Shown here one piece after another: positions 26,767 through 35,996 of a stretch of 35,996 nt of DNA (its first letter is position 1; each line of letters starts with the position of its first letter). The DNA comes from Flavobacteriia bacterium. GTDB lineage: Bacteria > Bacteroidota > Bacteroidia > Flavobacteriales > Schleiferiaceae. The stretch is from positions 1-35,996 of the forward strand of contig CATILC010000040.1 of the NCBI GenBank assembly GCA_949516455.1. Direction: 5' to 3'. Made by a program: the position numbers and the translations under genes. The notes beneath the pieces are model-generated. The model was given only the letters and a program-made list of their open reading frames with translations. It did not search any database and was not told where the DNA came from.

Positions 26767-28210
26767 TGCGCGAGAGCACCAAGCAGAGATAATTCCACAC
26801 TTTTTCGGCCGAACCAATGTGTGCGCACTCGTCGGGACTATGGGCATTGCGTATGGTGGGGCCAAAACTGATCATCTGCATCTCAGGCATGGCTTCGCCG
26901 ATCAATCCACATTCCAATCCGGCGTGACATGCAAGGACCTTGGGCGGACGTCCAAACGATTCTTCATGCAGCTCGGTCATAAGCCGTACCAGCGATGAAT
27001 CAGGTTGCGGAGTCCATCCAGGATAACTCCCTTCTGTGCGAACCTCGGCCCCCATTGCCCGAAACGGAGAAGCGACCGTGTCAGAAACATCCCACTTGGC
27101 CGACTCCCGGCTGCTCCTTTGCAGGCTCTGTACATCCAACTGGCCATCGGAAAGTCTCACCCGGGCCAGATTGCTCGAAGATTCCACAAGGTCTGCCACC
27201 TCAGGACTGAGCCGATAGATGCCGTTGAAGGTGGCCTGAAGCTGATGAATGAGGCTTCTCTGATCGTCCGGCTTCAATCCGATCTCGGGTCGTTCGATCT
27301 CAAGACAGCGAAGAGACAGCTCAGGATCGGTGAAGCTGTATTCCCGCTGAAAGACCTCTTCCATTTCACGGATGATTCTGTCGATCCCAGCGCTTTGGTC
27401 TTGTGAACAGGAAATATGAGCGACTGCTTCCCTCGGGATGGCATTCCTCAGACCACCGCCATCCACTTCATTCAATGTGAAGACGCACTGCTGCTGCAGC
27501 CGATGCAAAAGACGAAACAACAGTTTATTGGCGTTTGCGCGACCCAGGTGAATGTCCGTTCCGGAATGTCCGCCAAAGAGCCCCTTCAACTCAATGGCCC
27601 AGCCGACATATGAATCTGGTACGGACTCCGTATCAAAAGTGTGTTCAACGAGGGTATCCACCCCGCCAGCACAACCGATGGTCAATTCGTCGTCCTCTTC
27701 CGTGTCGATGTTCAACAGATACTTCGCCTCCAGCCAATTCTTCTGAAGGCCTTTGGCACCCGTCATCCCAGTTTCTTCATCGATGGTGAACAAGGCCTCT
27801 AAACGCGGATGCGCCACACGATCGCTGTCCAATACTGCCAGCATATAGGCCACCCCCAATCCATTGTCCGCGCCCAGCGTGGTTCCCTCCGCCTTGAGCC
27901 ACGCTCCTTCCACCTTCATACGGATGCCTTCGGTGGCAAAGTCAAATGCCACAGATGCATTCTTCTGGTGCACCATGTCCAAATGCCCCTGCAACGCCAC
28001 GATCGGCCGATCCTCCATTCCCGGGCTGGCCGGCTTACAGATCAGCAGATTGCCCGCCTCATCCTCTTTGATCTCAAGATTTCTTTCGCTCGCAAAGGCC
28101 CTTACAAAACTGCAGGCCGCTTCTTCCTTTTTACTCGCTCTTGGGATGTCATTCAATTGGATGAAAAAATCCCAAAAGTTGCTCTCAGGTAAGTCGTTTC
28201 TATTCAGCAT
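26759..28210 (-). CDS. pepD: Aminoacyl-histidine dipeptidase (M20, PepD)
   Basis: PRASKKEEAACSFV, VALQGHLDMVHQKN, GTTLGADNGLGVAYMLAVLD, LFTIDEETGMTGAKGL, GGHSGTDIHLGRANANKLL. Confidence 0.95.
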   Translation of the reverse strand: MLNRNDLPESNFWDFFIQLNDIPRASKKEEAACSFVRAFASERNLEIKEDEAGNLLICKPASPGMEDRPIVALQGHLDMVHQKNASVAFDFATEGIRMKVEGAWLKAEGTTLGADNGLGVAYMLAVLDSDRVAHPRLEALFTIDEETGMTGAKGLQKNWLEAKYLLNIDTEEDDELTIGCAGGVDTLVEHTFDTESVPDSYVGWAIELKGLFGGHSGTDIHLGRANANKLLFRLLHRLQQQCVFTLNEVDGGGLRNAIPREAVAHISCSQDQSAGIDRIIREMEEVFQREYSFTDPELSLRCLEIERPEIGLKPDDQRSLIHQLQATFNGIYRLSPEVADLVESSSNLARVRLSDGQLDVQSLQRSSRESAKWDVSDTVASPFRAMGAEVRTEGSYPGWTPQPDSSLVRLMTELHEESFGRPPKVLACHAGLECGLIGEAMPEMQMISFGPTIRNAHSPDECAHIGSAEKVWNYLCLVLSRIS

Positions 28211-28298
28211 GTGGCTTTTTTAATCGCAAGCAAAGTAATTGAAGTCTGACGAAAAAGCCCCTGCTCTTCCATTGCTACAATTTTGATATTTGCAACTC

Positions 28299-30455
28299 AT
28301 GCGCTTTCGGCATTTACATATCGTTTTCCTGCTTATCGGGATCGCAGGATCCCTGAGGGCGCAGCCTATCGAATTGTCCGATCTTTCGTCAGGCAATCCA
28401 CGGCTCATCGGGGATCGGGCAGAATACATTGCTGACCGCAGTCACCAATTGGACTGGGAGGATCTGTCTTCTGTAGAAATGAAGCCATCGGACCAAGCGG
28501 TGATCACCTTTTCCGAGGCCTCCACGACCTACTGGTTTCGATTCCGTCTGCACTCGAATCAATCTATAGATGGAAACTACGTACTGGACATTCGCAATCC
28601 ATTGCTCGATTCGGTAGATGTGTATCTCGTCCAGTCCGGGCAACTCATTCGCTCTTACCACACGGGTGACCGACATCCCTACAAGAGCAGGCCGCTCGAA
28701 TACAATTCGTTTGCCTTCCCGATCTTTTCTCTGCAGGAAGGAGAATTCGAGATCCTTGTTCGGATCCGATCGACCGATCAGTTGCTGATCCCCTTCTACT
28801 TGGGCGAATCCCATTGGGTGTCGGCCATCAAGAACAATCAGGAACTTATTTTCGGCATATACATCGGGCTCATGCTCGTCATGTATCTATACAACGGCTT
28901 CATTTGGATATCCACGAGGGACAATGCCTATCTCTACTATGTCTCCTATGTGGGCTGTCTAATGATGGCGCAAATGATCCTCGAGGGAACTGCTTTTCAC
29001 CGGTTGTTTCCCGAAAGTCCGGAAATACACAATTTCGGGGTGGTTCTCTTCAGTGCATTGACGGGGTTGGCGGCCATCAAATTCACCCGAAAATTCCTCA
29101 ATCTCAAGGTCAGAGCGCCACGGTTGAGCAATGGTCTGTACCTCTTTGAAGGCCTGTATGTACTGGCTGTAATATTCCGCCTATTTGGCTTGTATGCCCT
29201 GAGCTTTCGAATGCTGGATGTCGGTGGGCTTCTGTCGTCCCTGTATGTGCTCGGCCTCTCCATTGCGCTGGTCCGCAAAGGATTTTCTGAAGCCAAATTC
29301 TATTTGGTCGCCTGGATATTCTTCATCCTCGGTGTCCTGGTCTACGTCTTGAAGAATTTTGGCTTGCTGCCTTTCAATACGCTGACAAGCAGCGCCATTC
29401 AAATTGGTTCAGCGATCGAGATCGTACTGCTCTCTTTCGCACTGGCCAACAGGATCAACAGATTGAGAAGGGAAAGAGAACAAGCCCAAAGAGAGCGATT
29501 GGAGGTGACCCGGGAAAACGAGCGGCTGATCAAGGAACAAAATGTGGTGCTGGAGCAAAAGGTCGAAGAGCGAACCAACGAATTGGAGGAGACGCTCAGC
29601 GACCTGAAGGAGACACAGGCCCAGCTGGTGGACGCAGAGAAAATGGCCTCCCTCGGACAATTGACAGCTGGAATCGCCCACGAGATCAACAATCCCATCA
29701 ATTTTGTTTCCTCCAACATTTCGCCTTTGAAGAGGGACATCAAAGACATGTTGGACCTGATCGAGAATTACGAGCGACTTGAAGATGCCGATCTCAAAAA
29801 GGAACAGAGGCATGCGATCCTCGAGGAGATCAAGGACTTCAAGGAAGAGATCGACCTGAGTTTCCTCAAAACAGAAATAGACGCTCTCCTGGACGGCATT
29901 GATGAGGGCGCAACTCGAACGGCAGGGATCGTCAGCAGTTTAAAGACCTTTTCGCGTTTGGATGAAGAGGATTTCAAAGACACGAATATCGAAGAGGGGA
30001 TCGACTCGACTTTGGCCATCCTGAACTCGAAGATCAGCGGTCAGATCGAACTGGTGAAGGAATACGCGGGCTTGCCTCTGGTCTATTGCAATTCTGGGAA
30101 AATGAATCAAGTATTCATGAATCTATTGAGCAATGCCATTTTTGCGATCAACGAGAACCGCTCGCAAGGGCATATCGACCATGGTTTGCTTACTGTGCGT
30201 ACGAGGGAGTCCAAGAGCAGCTACATGATCGAGATCGAGGACAACGGCATAGGCATGAGCGACGAAGTCAAACAAAAGATCTTTGAGCCCTTCTTTACAA
30301 CCAAAGAAGTAGGAGAAGGCACCGGGCTCGGACTGTCGATCGTCTACACCATTCTGCAGGAGCATCAGGCCAAAATGACCGTTGTTTCCGAAGAAAAGAA
30401 GGGAAGCCGGTTCAAGTTGAGTTTGCCGAAAGATCTAGAATCCAGGACCTCATGA
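28299..30455 (+). CDS. 7TMR-DISM sensor histidine kinase
   Basis: Signal peptide; 7TMR-DISMED2-like ectodomain ([22 protein letters not shown]...[10 protein letters not shown]); multiple TM helices; [56 protein letters not shown]. Confidence 0.92.
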   Translation: MRFRHLHIVFLLIGIAGSLRAQPIELSDLSSGNPRLIGDRAEYIADRSHQLDWEDLSSVEMKPSDQAVITFSEASTTYWFRFRLHSNQSIDGNYVLDIRNPLLDSVDVYLVQSGQLIRSYHTGDRHPYKSRPLEYNSFAFPIFSLQEGEFEILVRIRSTDQLLIPFYLGESHWVSAIKNNQELIFGIYIGLMLVMYLYNGFIWISTRDNAYLYYVSYVGCLMMAQMILEGTAFHRLFPESPEIHNFGVVLFSALTGLAAIKFTRKFLNLKVRAPRLSNGLYLFEGLYVLAVIFRLFGLYALSFRMLDVGGLLSSLYVLGLSIALVRKGFSEAKFYLVAWIFFILGVLVYVLKNFGLLPFNTLTSSAIQIGSAIEIVLLSFALANRINRLRREREQAQRERLEVTRENERLIKEQNVVLEQKVEERTNELEETLSDLKETQAQLVDAEKMASLGQLTAGIAHEINNPINFVSSNISPLKRDIKDMLDLIENYERLEDADLKKEQRHAILEEIKDFKEEIDLSFLKTEIDALLDGIDEGATRTAGIVSSLKTFSRLDEEDFKDTNIEEGIDSTLAILNSKISGQIELVKEYAGLPLVYCNSGKMNQVFMNLLSNAIFAINENRSQGHIDHGLLTVRTRESKSSYMIEIEDNGIGMSDEVKQKIFEPFFTTKEVGEGTGLGLSIVYTILQEHQAKMTVVSEEKKGSRFKLSLPKDLESRTS

Positions 30456-31546
30456 TCGTCGATAAGAACATACGTGTGCTTTACCTTGACGATGAGCCAT
30501 CAAACCTCAATTCGTTTCGCGCCGCATTCAGAAGGCAATTCACCGTATATGTGACGGACAACCCCGACGATGCCCTGGAATTGGTAAGAGAAAAAAGACC
30601 GCAGTTGGTCTTCTCCGATCAACGGATGCCCGAGGTGAATGGAACAGATTTTCTGCGCACCGTTCACGAGCTGGACAGCAACACCATCAGGGTGCTGATC
30701 ACAGCGTATACAGATGCAGCAGAGATCATCAACGCGATCAACCGGGGACGCATTTACCGATTCATTTCCAAGCCGTGGAATGAAGAAGAATTGCGGCAGA
30801 CCATCATCAACGGCTACGAAATACATTCTACACGCAGAAAGCTGGAAGAGAAAGTCGAAGAACTTGAAAAGACAAATGAGGAGCTCAATAAGTTCATCTA
30901 CAGTGCTTCCCACGATCTCAGGGCACCGCTCATGTCGATCCTCGGAGTGGTCAAACTCTCCGAGCTCGATCCACTGGACGAGGGCGCCCGCAATCTATTT
31001 CAGTTGATCGAGAACAGTGTGATGCGTATGGACGCCTTCATTTCAAGCATCATTGAATACTATCAAAATACGCGAAGCGAAAAAGAACTCAAGGAGATCG
31101 ACTTTCGAGGACTGGTCGATGAGATCCTCGGGAATTTGAAATTTTTCGAGGGCGCTCGTGAGATGCAATACGACCTGCGCATCGATACGTGCCCAGGCTT
31201 TGTAACAGACCTCTTCCGCTTGCGCATTGTCTTGAGCAATCTGATATCCAATGCCATGAAATTCAATCGCCTCGATCCAAAAGAGCACAGGGTGGGCATT
31301 GAGATCATTTGCAACGAATCAGAGGTAAAACTCAAGGTGGAGGACAATGGACTCGGCATTGCGGAAGATCAAAGAGAGCTCGTGTTCAATATTTTCCATC
31401 GAGCGGATGCCAAAAAGAGCGGTTCAGGTATCGGCCTTTACATAGTGAAGGAAGCACTCGAAAAGTTGAATGGCAGCATCGAACTCGAATCCATTCCCAA
31501 CCAAGGCAGCACTTTTTCCTGCACCATCCCCAACCTCAAAAAATGA
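30452..31546 (+). CDS. Response-regulator/histidine-kinase hybrid (N-terminal REC, C-terminal HisKA-HATPase)
   Basis: VLYLDDEPSN...LVFSDQRMPEVNGTDFL...LITAYTD...FISKPW; FIYSASHDLRAPLMSILG; VEDNGLGIAEDQRELVFNIFHRADAKKSGSGIGLYIVK. ATGA overlap with the upstream kinase. Confidence 0.93.
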   Translation: MIVDKNIRVLYLDDEPSNLNSFRAAFRRQFTVYVTDNPDDALELVREKRPQLVFSDQRMPEVNGTDFLRTVHELDSNTIRVLITAYTDAAEIINAINRGRIYRFISKPWNEEELRQTIINGYEIHSTRRKLEEKVEELEKTNEELNKFIYSASHDLRAPLMSILGVVKLSELDPLDEGARNLFQLIENSVMRMDAFISSIIEYYQNTRSEKELKEIDFRGLVDEILGNLKFFEGAREMQYDLRIDTCPGFVTDLFRLRIVLSNLISNAMKFNRLDPKEHRVGIEIICNESEVKLKVEDNGLGIAEDQRELVFNIFHRADAKKSGSGIGLYIVKEALEKLNGSIELESIPNQGSTFSCTIPNLKK

Positions 31547-31944
31547 ACAAGGTGATTAAGCGCATTTGGATGATCGACGACAGCTCGACCGATATGTATC
31601 TGCAGGAGGAGCTGATGCGTCGAAGAAACATCGGTACATCATTTTCTCATTTTATCTCAGCCGAGAAAGTGATCGAACTTCTGAATATCCTGGCAGAAAG
31701 GGAAGAACAAGAACTGCCGGACCTCATCCTCCTGGACATACACATGCCCAGGGTCGATGGTTTCGGTTTCCTCGAGGCATATTCAAAAGCTGTTGATTCC
31801 TTCAAAAAACACCCCGTCCTCGTGGTCATTTCTTCTACCATCATGAGCAGTGACATTCAAAAGATGAAAAACCACCCGCTGGTGAGTGGCGTATTGAAAA
31901 AACCGCTGGAGGTGGATCAACTCAGAGCTATTCTTGAAGCCTAA
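31543..31944 (+). CDS. Single-domain response regulator
   Basis: IWMIDDSSTDMYLQEEL, DLILLDIHMPRVDGFGFLEAY, VVISSTIMSSD, GVLKKPLEVDQL. ATGA overlap; the track ORF from 31309 runs upstream. Confidence 0.92.
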   Translation: MNKVIKRIWMIDDSSTDMYLQEELMRRRNIGTSFSHFISAEKVIELLNILAEREEQELPDLILLDIHMPRVDGFGFLEAYSKAVDSFKKHPVLVVISSTIMSSDIQKMKNHPLVSGVLKKPLEVDQLRAILEA

Positions 31945-31958
31945 GGGTTTCCAGCCGG

Positions 31959-33539
31959 TCAGTCTTCGGACTTGAGTCGGAATTGCAGCTTATCGTACTT
32001 CTCTATGGCCATCTGGAGACTGAAAGACGAATCTGCCAAATACACCAATCGTTCAAATTTGTCACGGGCGATGAAACGCTGTTTGAGTTTTTTGAATTCC
32101 TCAAGCTGACGCTCATCCTCAGAAGTCAGCCAGCATGCTTTGTGTGCCGGATAGGGCTCATAGCTGCATCGAGCACCGTACTCGTTTTCCAGTCGATATT
32201 GAATGACCTCGTATTGCAACGCCCCCACCGTGCCAATGATCTTCCTTCCATTGGACTCAAGGATGAATAGCTGGGCAACCCCCTCGTCCATCAGCTGATC
32301 GATACCCTTGGCCAACTGCTTGGATTTCAGCGGATCCTCATTGTTGATGAAGCGAAAATGTTCGGGGCTGAAACTTGGTATTCCTTTGAAGTTCAAAGAT
32401 TCTCCGCTGCTCAGACCGTCACCGATCCTGAAATTGCCTGTGTCGTGGAGCCCGATGATATCCCCAGGATAGGCCCGATCCATAATGGCCTTGCGGGAGG
32501 CCATAAAAGTGGTCGGACTGGAGAACTTGAGGTCTTTACCCAGGCGTACGTGCTTATAGGGTTTGTTTCTTTCGAACACCCCTGACACAACTTTTACAAA
32601 AGCCAGGCGGTCCCTGTGTTTGGGGTCCATATTCGCATGGATCTTGAAAACGAAACCAGAGAAGCCTTTTTCATTGGGGTGAACGATCCGTTCTTCTGCC
32701 ATTTTCGGCTGGGGATGGGGGGCGATCCGAACGAAGCCTTCCAAGAGATCTTGCACGCCAAAATTATTCAAGGCACTTCCGAAGAAAACAGGGGATTGTT
32801 TGCCTTGCTGGTATGCCTCCACATCAAATGATGGATATACACCCTGGATCAATTCCGCTTCTTCTTTGAGCTGTTCAAATGCTGGCTGCCCCAGAAAGTC
32901 CGCAAAGCGGATATCTTTGAGTCCATTCAATTCCACCTGCTCCCCTACCTTCTGCTTGAGCTGCTCGGTAAAGAGCAACAACCTGTCGTCCTGGAGATTA
33001 TAAACGCCCTGAAAATCCTGACCCATCCCAATGGGCCAACTCATCGGCGTCACATTCAGACCGAGTTTCTGCTCCACTTCATCGAGCAGGTCGAAGGCGT
33101 CTCTGCCCTCCCGATCGAGTTTATTGATGAAAATGATCAGCGGTATGTTGCGCATCCGGCTCACTTCCACCAATTTTTCGGTCTGGGCTTCCACTCCCTT
33201 GGCCACATCGATCACAACAATCGCAGAATCGACAGCAGTCAGCGTTCGGTAGGTGTCTTCTGCAAAATCCTGGTGACCCGGTGTATCGAGGATATTGATC
33301 TGTCGGCCTTGGTATTCAAAGGCCATAACCGATGTAGCCACAGAAATACCTCTTTGCTTTTCGATCTCCATGAAATCGGAGGTGGCGGTTCTCTTGACCT
33401 TATTTGATTTGACCGCACCCGCTTCTTGGATGGCTCCGCCAAAAAGAAGAAGTTTTTCTGTTAAAGTGGTCTTCCCCGCATCTGGATGAGAGATGATTCC
33501 AAAGGTCCTTCTGCGCTTGATTTCTTCTTCGGGCGACAT
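31959..33539 (-). CDS. prfC: Peptide chain release factor 3
   Basis: RRTFGIISHPDAGKTTLTEKLLLFGGAIQEAGAVK, ATSDFMEIEKQRGISVATSVMAFEY, NILDTPGHQDFAEDTYRTL, IIFINKLDREGRD. Confidence 0.97.
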   Translation of the reverse strand: MSPEEEIKRRRTFGIISHPDAGKTTLTEKLLLFGGAIQEAGAVKSNKVKRTATSDFMEIEKQRGISVATSVMAFEYQGRQINILDTPGHQDFAEDTYRTLTAVDSAIVVIDVAKGVEAQTEKLVEVSRMRNIPLIIFINKLDREGRDAFDLLDEVEQKLGLNVTPMSWPIGMGQDFQGVYNLQDDRLLLFTEQLKQKVGEQVELNGLKDIRFADFLGQPAFEQLKEEAELIQGVYPSFDVEAYQQGKQSPVFFGSALNNFGVQDLLEGFVRIAPHPQPKMAEERIVHPNEKGFSGFVFKIHANMDPKHRDRLAFVKVVSGVFERNKPYKHVRLGKDLKFSSPTTFMASRKAIMDRAYPGDIIGLHDTGNFRIGDGLSSGESLNFKGIPSFSPEHFRFINNEDPLKSKQLAKGIDQLMDEGVAQLFILESNGRKIIGTVGALQYEVIQYRLENEYGARCSYEPYPAHKACWLTSEDERQLEEFKKLKQRFIARDKFERLVYLADSSFSLQMAIEKYDKLQFRLKSED

Positions 33540-33640
33540 ATGTCTGATTCAACGGCTGGCAAAAATATGCAGTTTGTGAACCAAGCACCTTCTTTGGCGT
33601 TCATTTCTTATTAGTTAAGTCCATTTAAGAGCTTATTCCT

Positions 33641-34555
33641 GTGGAAGTTCAATACAGCATTAGCGACCTGGAGCGCATCAGCGGCGTGAAAGCACATACC
33701 ATTCGCGTATGGGAAAGTCGCTACGGACTGATCATTCCGCAGCGTACTGAAACCAATATTCGTTTCTATTCAGACGGCGACCTCAAGAAGATCATGAATG
33801 TGGCTTTCCTTGTGAATACTGGATTGCGCATCAGCAAAGTTGCTGGTATGACGGACAAGGAGCAGCGGGCGTTGGTTCTCGATAAGTCAAACGGAGGTCA
33901 CGACCACCAGGGCACTTTGACGGCCCTTAAAGTTTCCATGATCGATTACGACCAAGACACCTTTGAACGCATCCTCAACCGTTGCCTGTTGAATATGGGC
34001 GCAGAGGAGGCCTTCAATTCGGTTTTGGGTGATTTCATTCGGCATCTGGGAATCTTGTGGCAAACGGGCGCGATCAACGTGGCCCACGAGCACTTTGTGA
34101 CAGGCATCATCAAACAGAAGCTCTTCTCGCTGATCGATCAGCTTACCGTCGCCCCATCGGCCCACTCCAAAAGGCACTTGCTCTTTTTGCCCGCTGGCGA
34201 ATTGCATGAGCTTGGATTGCTCTACATTCATTTCCTCCTGAGAAAGAACGGTCAGTCCAGTCTGCTTCTGGGACAGGACGTGCCCATCGAATTCGTCAAG
34301 GAGGCGGCCGATAAATTCGAGCCCGAAGTCATTGTAAGCATATTCACGACCCACCCTGAAGAGGAGAACGTCGAAAATTACCTCCACGAACTCGGTTCTA
34401 CATTTCCCGAAAAGAAAAAGCAGTTCTTTTTGGCCGGTTATCCCCTGCGCAACTTCCGGGGGCCACTCAACGACAAGCGCGTGAATCTATTCCGTACCAT
34501 GGAAGATCTGCGCTCCTTCGTGGTGAACACCTACGCTGTAAAGCAGTCTACATAA
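33641..34555 (+). CDS. CarH/LitR-like MerR-family regulator with a B12-binding domain (GTG start)
   Basis: MerR HTH (YSISDLERISGVKAHTIRVWESRYGLIIPQRTETNIRFYSDGDLKKI); W-x9-EH (WQTGAINVAHEH); cobalamin-type ExHxxG (GELHELG) followed by LLRKNGQSSLLLGQDVP. Confidence 0.9.
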   Translation: MEVQYSISDLERISGVKAHTIRVWESRYGLIIPQRTETNIRFYSDGDLKKIMNVAFLVNTGLRISKVAGMTDKEQRALVLDKSNGGHDHQGTLTALKVSMIDYDQDTFERILNRCLLNMGAEEAFNSVLGDFIRHLGILWQTGAINVAHEHFVTGIIKQKLFSLIDQLTVAPSAHSKRHLLFLPAGELHELGLLYIHFLLRKNGQSSLLLGQDVPIEFVKEAADKFEPEVIVSIFTTHPEEENVENYLHELGSTFPEKKKQFFLAGYPLRNFRGPLNDKRVNLFRTMEDLRSFVVNTYAVKQST

Positions 34556-34580
34556 GGCTTCCAGCTTCCTTAGCGCCTTT

Positions 34581-34612
34581 TTGTTTAATTCTTTGTGTTA
34601 AATATTAAACAA
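34581..34612 (+). promoter_or_regulatory. Inverted repeat 1 upstream of the ECF sigma gene (candidate operator)
   Basis: TTGTTTAAT (34581-34589) and ATTAAACAA (34604-34612): perfect 9-bp inverted repeat, 14-nt spacer. Confidence 0.65.
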
Positions 34613-34633
34613 AACCTTGGCTCCCTGCCTTTC

Positions 34634-34666
34634 TTGTTTAACTTCGTCCCTGTAAAGATTAAACAA
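34634..34666 (+). promoter_or_regulatory. Inverted repeat 2 upstream of the ECF sigma gene (candidate operator)
   Basis: TTGTTTAAc (34634-34642) and aTTAAACAA (34658-34666): same half-site, 8/8 core match, ending 6 nt before the sigma ATG. Confidence 0.65.
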
Positions 34667-34672
34667 ACGGCT

Positions 34673-35179
34673 ATGTCTACCATCGAATTCAACCGCTTGA
34701 TCGTCTCTCACCAAGAGTTTCTCAACCAACTGGCTATGAAACTGACCAAGAGTGTAGACGATGCAGAAGACCTCCTGCAGGATACGCTTTTCAAGGCTTT
34801 AAAGAATAAAGACAAGTATCAGGAGGGTACCAACCTGAAAGGCTGGCTTTACACGATCATGAAGAACACCTTCATCAATAACTACCGAAAGAAGAAAGTG
34901 CAGAACACCTTCATTGATGAAACAGACAACAAGTATTTCATCAACAGCAGAGAAGCCGAAAAGGACGCACGTACCGACTCAAGGGTGGATCGCGATTACC
35001 TCATGCGTCAGATCGACTCGGTGGATAAGCACTACGTGGACACTTTCATGATGCACTACAACGGGTACAAGTACGAAGAGATCGCTGAGATACTTGATAT
35101 TCCGCTTGGCACCGTGAAAAGTCGCATTTTCCTCGCTCGTCGTAAGATGATGGAGAAACTCATGGACTACCGAATCTGA
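34673..35179 (+). CDS. ECF-type RNA polymerase sigma factor
   Basis: MSTIEFNRLIVSHQEFLNQLAMKLTKSVDDAEDLLQDTLFKALKNKDKY...NLKGWLYTIMKNTFINNYRK...YKYEEIAEILDIPLGTVKSRIFLARRKM. Track start 34595 lies inside inverted repeat 1. Confidence 0.94.
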   Translation: MSTIEFNRLIVSHQEFLNQLAMKLTKSVDDAEDLLQDTLFKALKNKDKYQEGTNLKGWLYTIMKNTFINNYRKKKVQNTFIDETDNKYFINSREAEKDARTDSRVDRDYLMRQIDSVDKHYVDTFMMHYNGYKYEEIAEILDIPLGTVKSRIFLARRKMMEKLMDYRI

Positions 35180-35190
35180 GCCGTCCTTTC

Positions 35191-35996
35191 ATGCCAAACC
35201 TCCCCCACGCATGTGTCATAGGCGCAGGATTTGCAGGCCTTTCTGCAGCTTCGCATCTTTCCAAAAAAGGCTTCCGAGTCACCCTGGTCGAGAAGAACGA
35301 TCAGGCCGGCGGCCGAGCGCGTCGCTTCGAGTCTGAAGGATTCACCTTCGACATGGGCCCCTCTTGGTATTGGATGCCCGATGTTTTCGATCATTTTTTC
35401 AACGCACTGGATTCGGAAACCCAGGCGCATTACGAATTAAAAAGGCTCGACCCATCTTATCGCATCTTTTTTGAAGGATCCGAAATAATGGATGTTCCTG
35501 CCTCCATGGATGAACTCTATGCCCTTTTTGAGCAGTATGAAAAAGGGAGCTCGAGGGCACTGAAGAAATTCCTCAAAGAAAGCGAATACAAGTACGATGT
35601 CGGGATCAACGACCTGGTGTACAAACCAAGCAGGTCTCTTCTGGAATTTGCTGATTCACGCGTACTCAAAGGGCTGTTCAAAATGGATCTGTTCTCATCC
35701 ATGAGCAGCTATATACGCAAACACTTCACCGACTCAAGGCTGATCCGACTGCTCGAGTTTCCTGTTCTTTTTTTGGGAGCCACAGCGAAAAAAACACCAG
35801 CTCTTTACAGTTTGATGAACTACGCGGATCTCTGTCTGGGCACTTGGTATCCCATGGGCGGAATGCACAAGATCGTAGAGGGAATGGTTCGTGTTGCAGA
35901 GGAAAAAGGAGTGGAACTTCGGCTCGATGAAGAGGTGACTGGATTTTCTTTCAAAGAGGACGGCACCATCGGCTCCATTCGTACTACAAAAGGAGA
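35191..35996 (+). CDS. crtI: Phytoene desaturase (CrtI family), 3' truncated by window end; absent from the ORF track
   Basis: Manual translation: MPNLPHACVIGAGFAGLSAASHLSKKGFRVTLVEKNDQAGGRARRFESEGFTFDMGPSWYWMPDVFDHFFNAL..., FAD GxGxxG motif, GGRARRFESEGFTFDMGPSWYW, TPALYSLMNYADLCLGTWYPMGGMHKIVEGM. Confidence 0.93.
   Translation, partial: MPNLPHACVIGAGFAGLSAASHLSKKGFRVTLVEKNDQAGGRARRFESEGFTFDMGPSWYWMPDVFDHFFNALDSETQAHYELKRLDPSYRIFFEGSEIMDVPASMDELYALFEQYEKGSSRALKKFLKESEYKYDVGINDLVYKPSRSLLEFADSRVLKGLFKMDLFSSMSSYIRKHFTDSRLIRLLEFPVLFLGATAKKTPALYSLMNYADLCLGTWYPMGGMHKIVEGMVRVAEEKGVELRLDEEVTGFSFKEDGTIGSIRTTKG

Noticed and set aside
34553-34583. Possible terminator after the CarH-like gene (AAGGC...GCCTTTTT)
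   Set aside because: Only a 5-bp stem with a ~16-nt loop; the T run overlaps inverted repeat 1, so it is not called as a terminator.
1-35996. CRISPR arrays, tRNA/rRNA genes, IS elements, prophage or defence islands
   Set aside because: No spaced repeats, no intergenic gap carrying a tRNA-like cloverleaf that I could recognise, and no transposase/integrase/phage protein signatures in any frame.

Overview
This 36 kb window is dense Bacteroidota-type chromosome (probably Flavobacteriales-like, judged from protein families and gene order). I see no rRNA, tRNA, CRISPR array, transposase or phage gene. Most of it is housekeeping: dnaK, clpS, prmA, tpiA, yggS, DUF1015, an M48 protease, thrS-infC-rpmI-rplT, an acyl-CoA carboxylase, rimM, an ACR3 arsenite exporter, lpd, ridA, a pabA/trpG-type amidotransferase, pepD and prfC. 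Four parts merit a closer look. (1) The right edge holds a CarH-like MerR/B12 regulator, an ECF sigma factor and a phytoene desaturase that runs off the window and is missing from the ORF track. Two TTGTTTAA inverted repeats lie immediately upstream of the sigma gene. (2) A ~1.46 kaa exported protein of unknown function is ATGA-coupled to an exo-tpiA-prmA cassette and sits just before clpS. (3) A three-gene ATGA-coupled signalling operon encodes a 7TMR-DISM kinase, a REC-kinase and a stand-alone REC. (4) infC has no ATG/GTG/TTG available for its full-length N-terminus; the best start is CTG. I also found two small ORFs below the track cutoff (a Lacal_2735-like protein and a 34-aa ORF with a TAATG overlap to the ACR3 gene), a degenerate GIY-YIG domain in the DnaQ-like exonuclease, and several regulatory hairpin candidates. 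All family calls are by eye from motifs; no database search was run.
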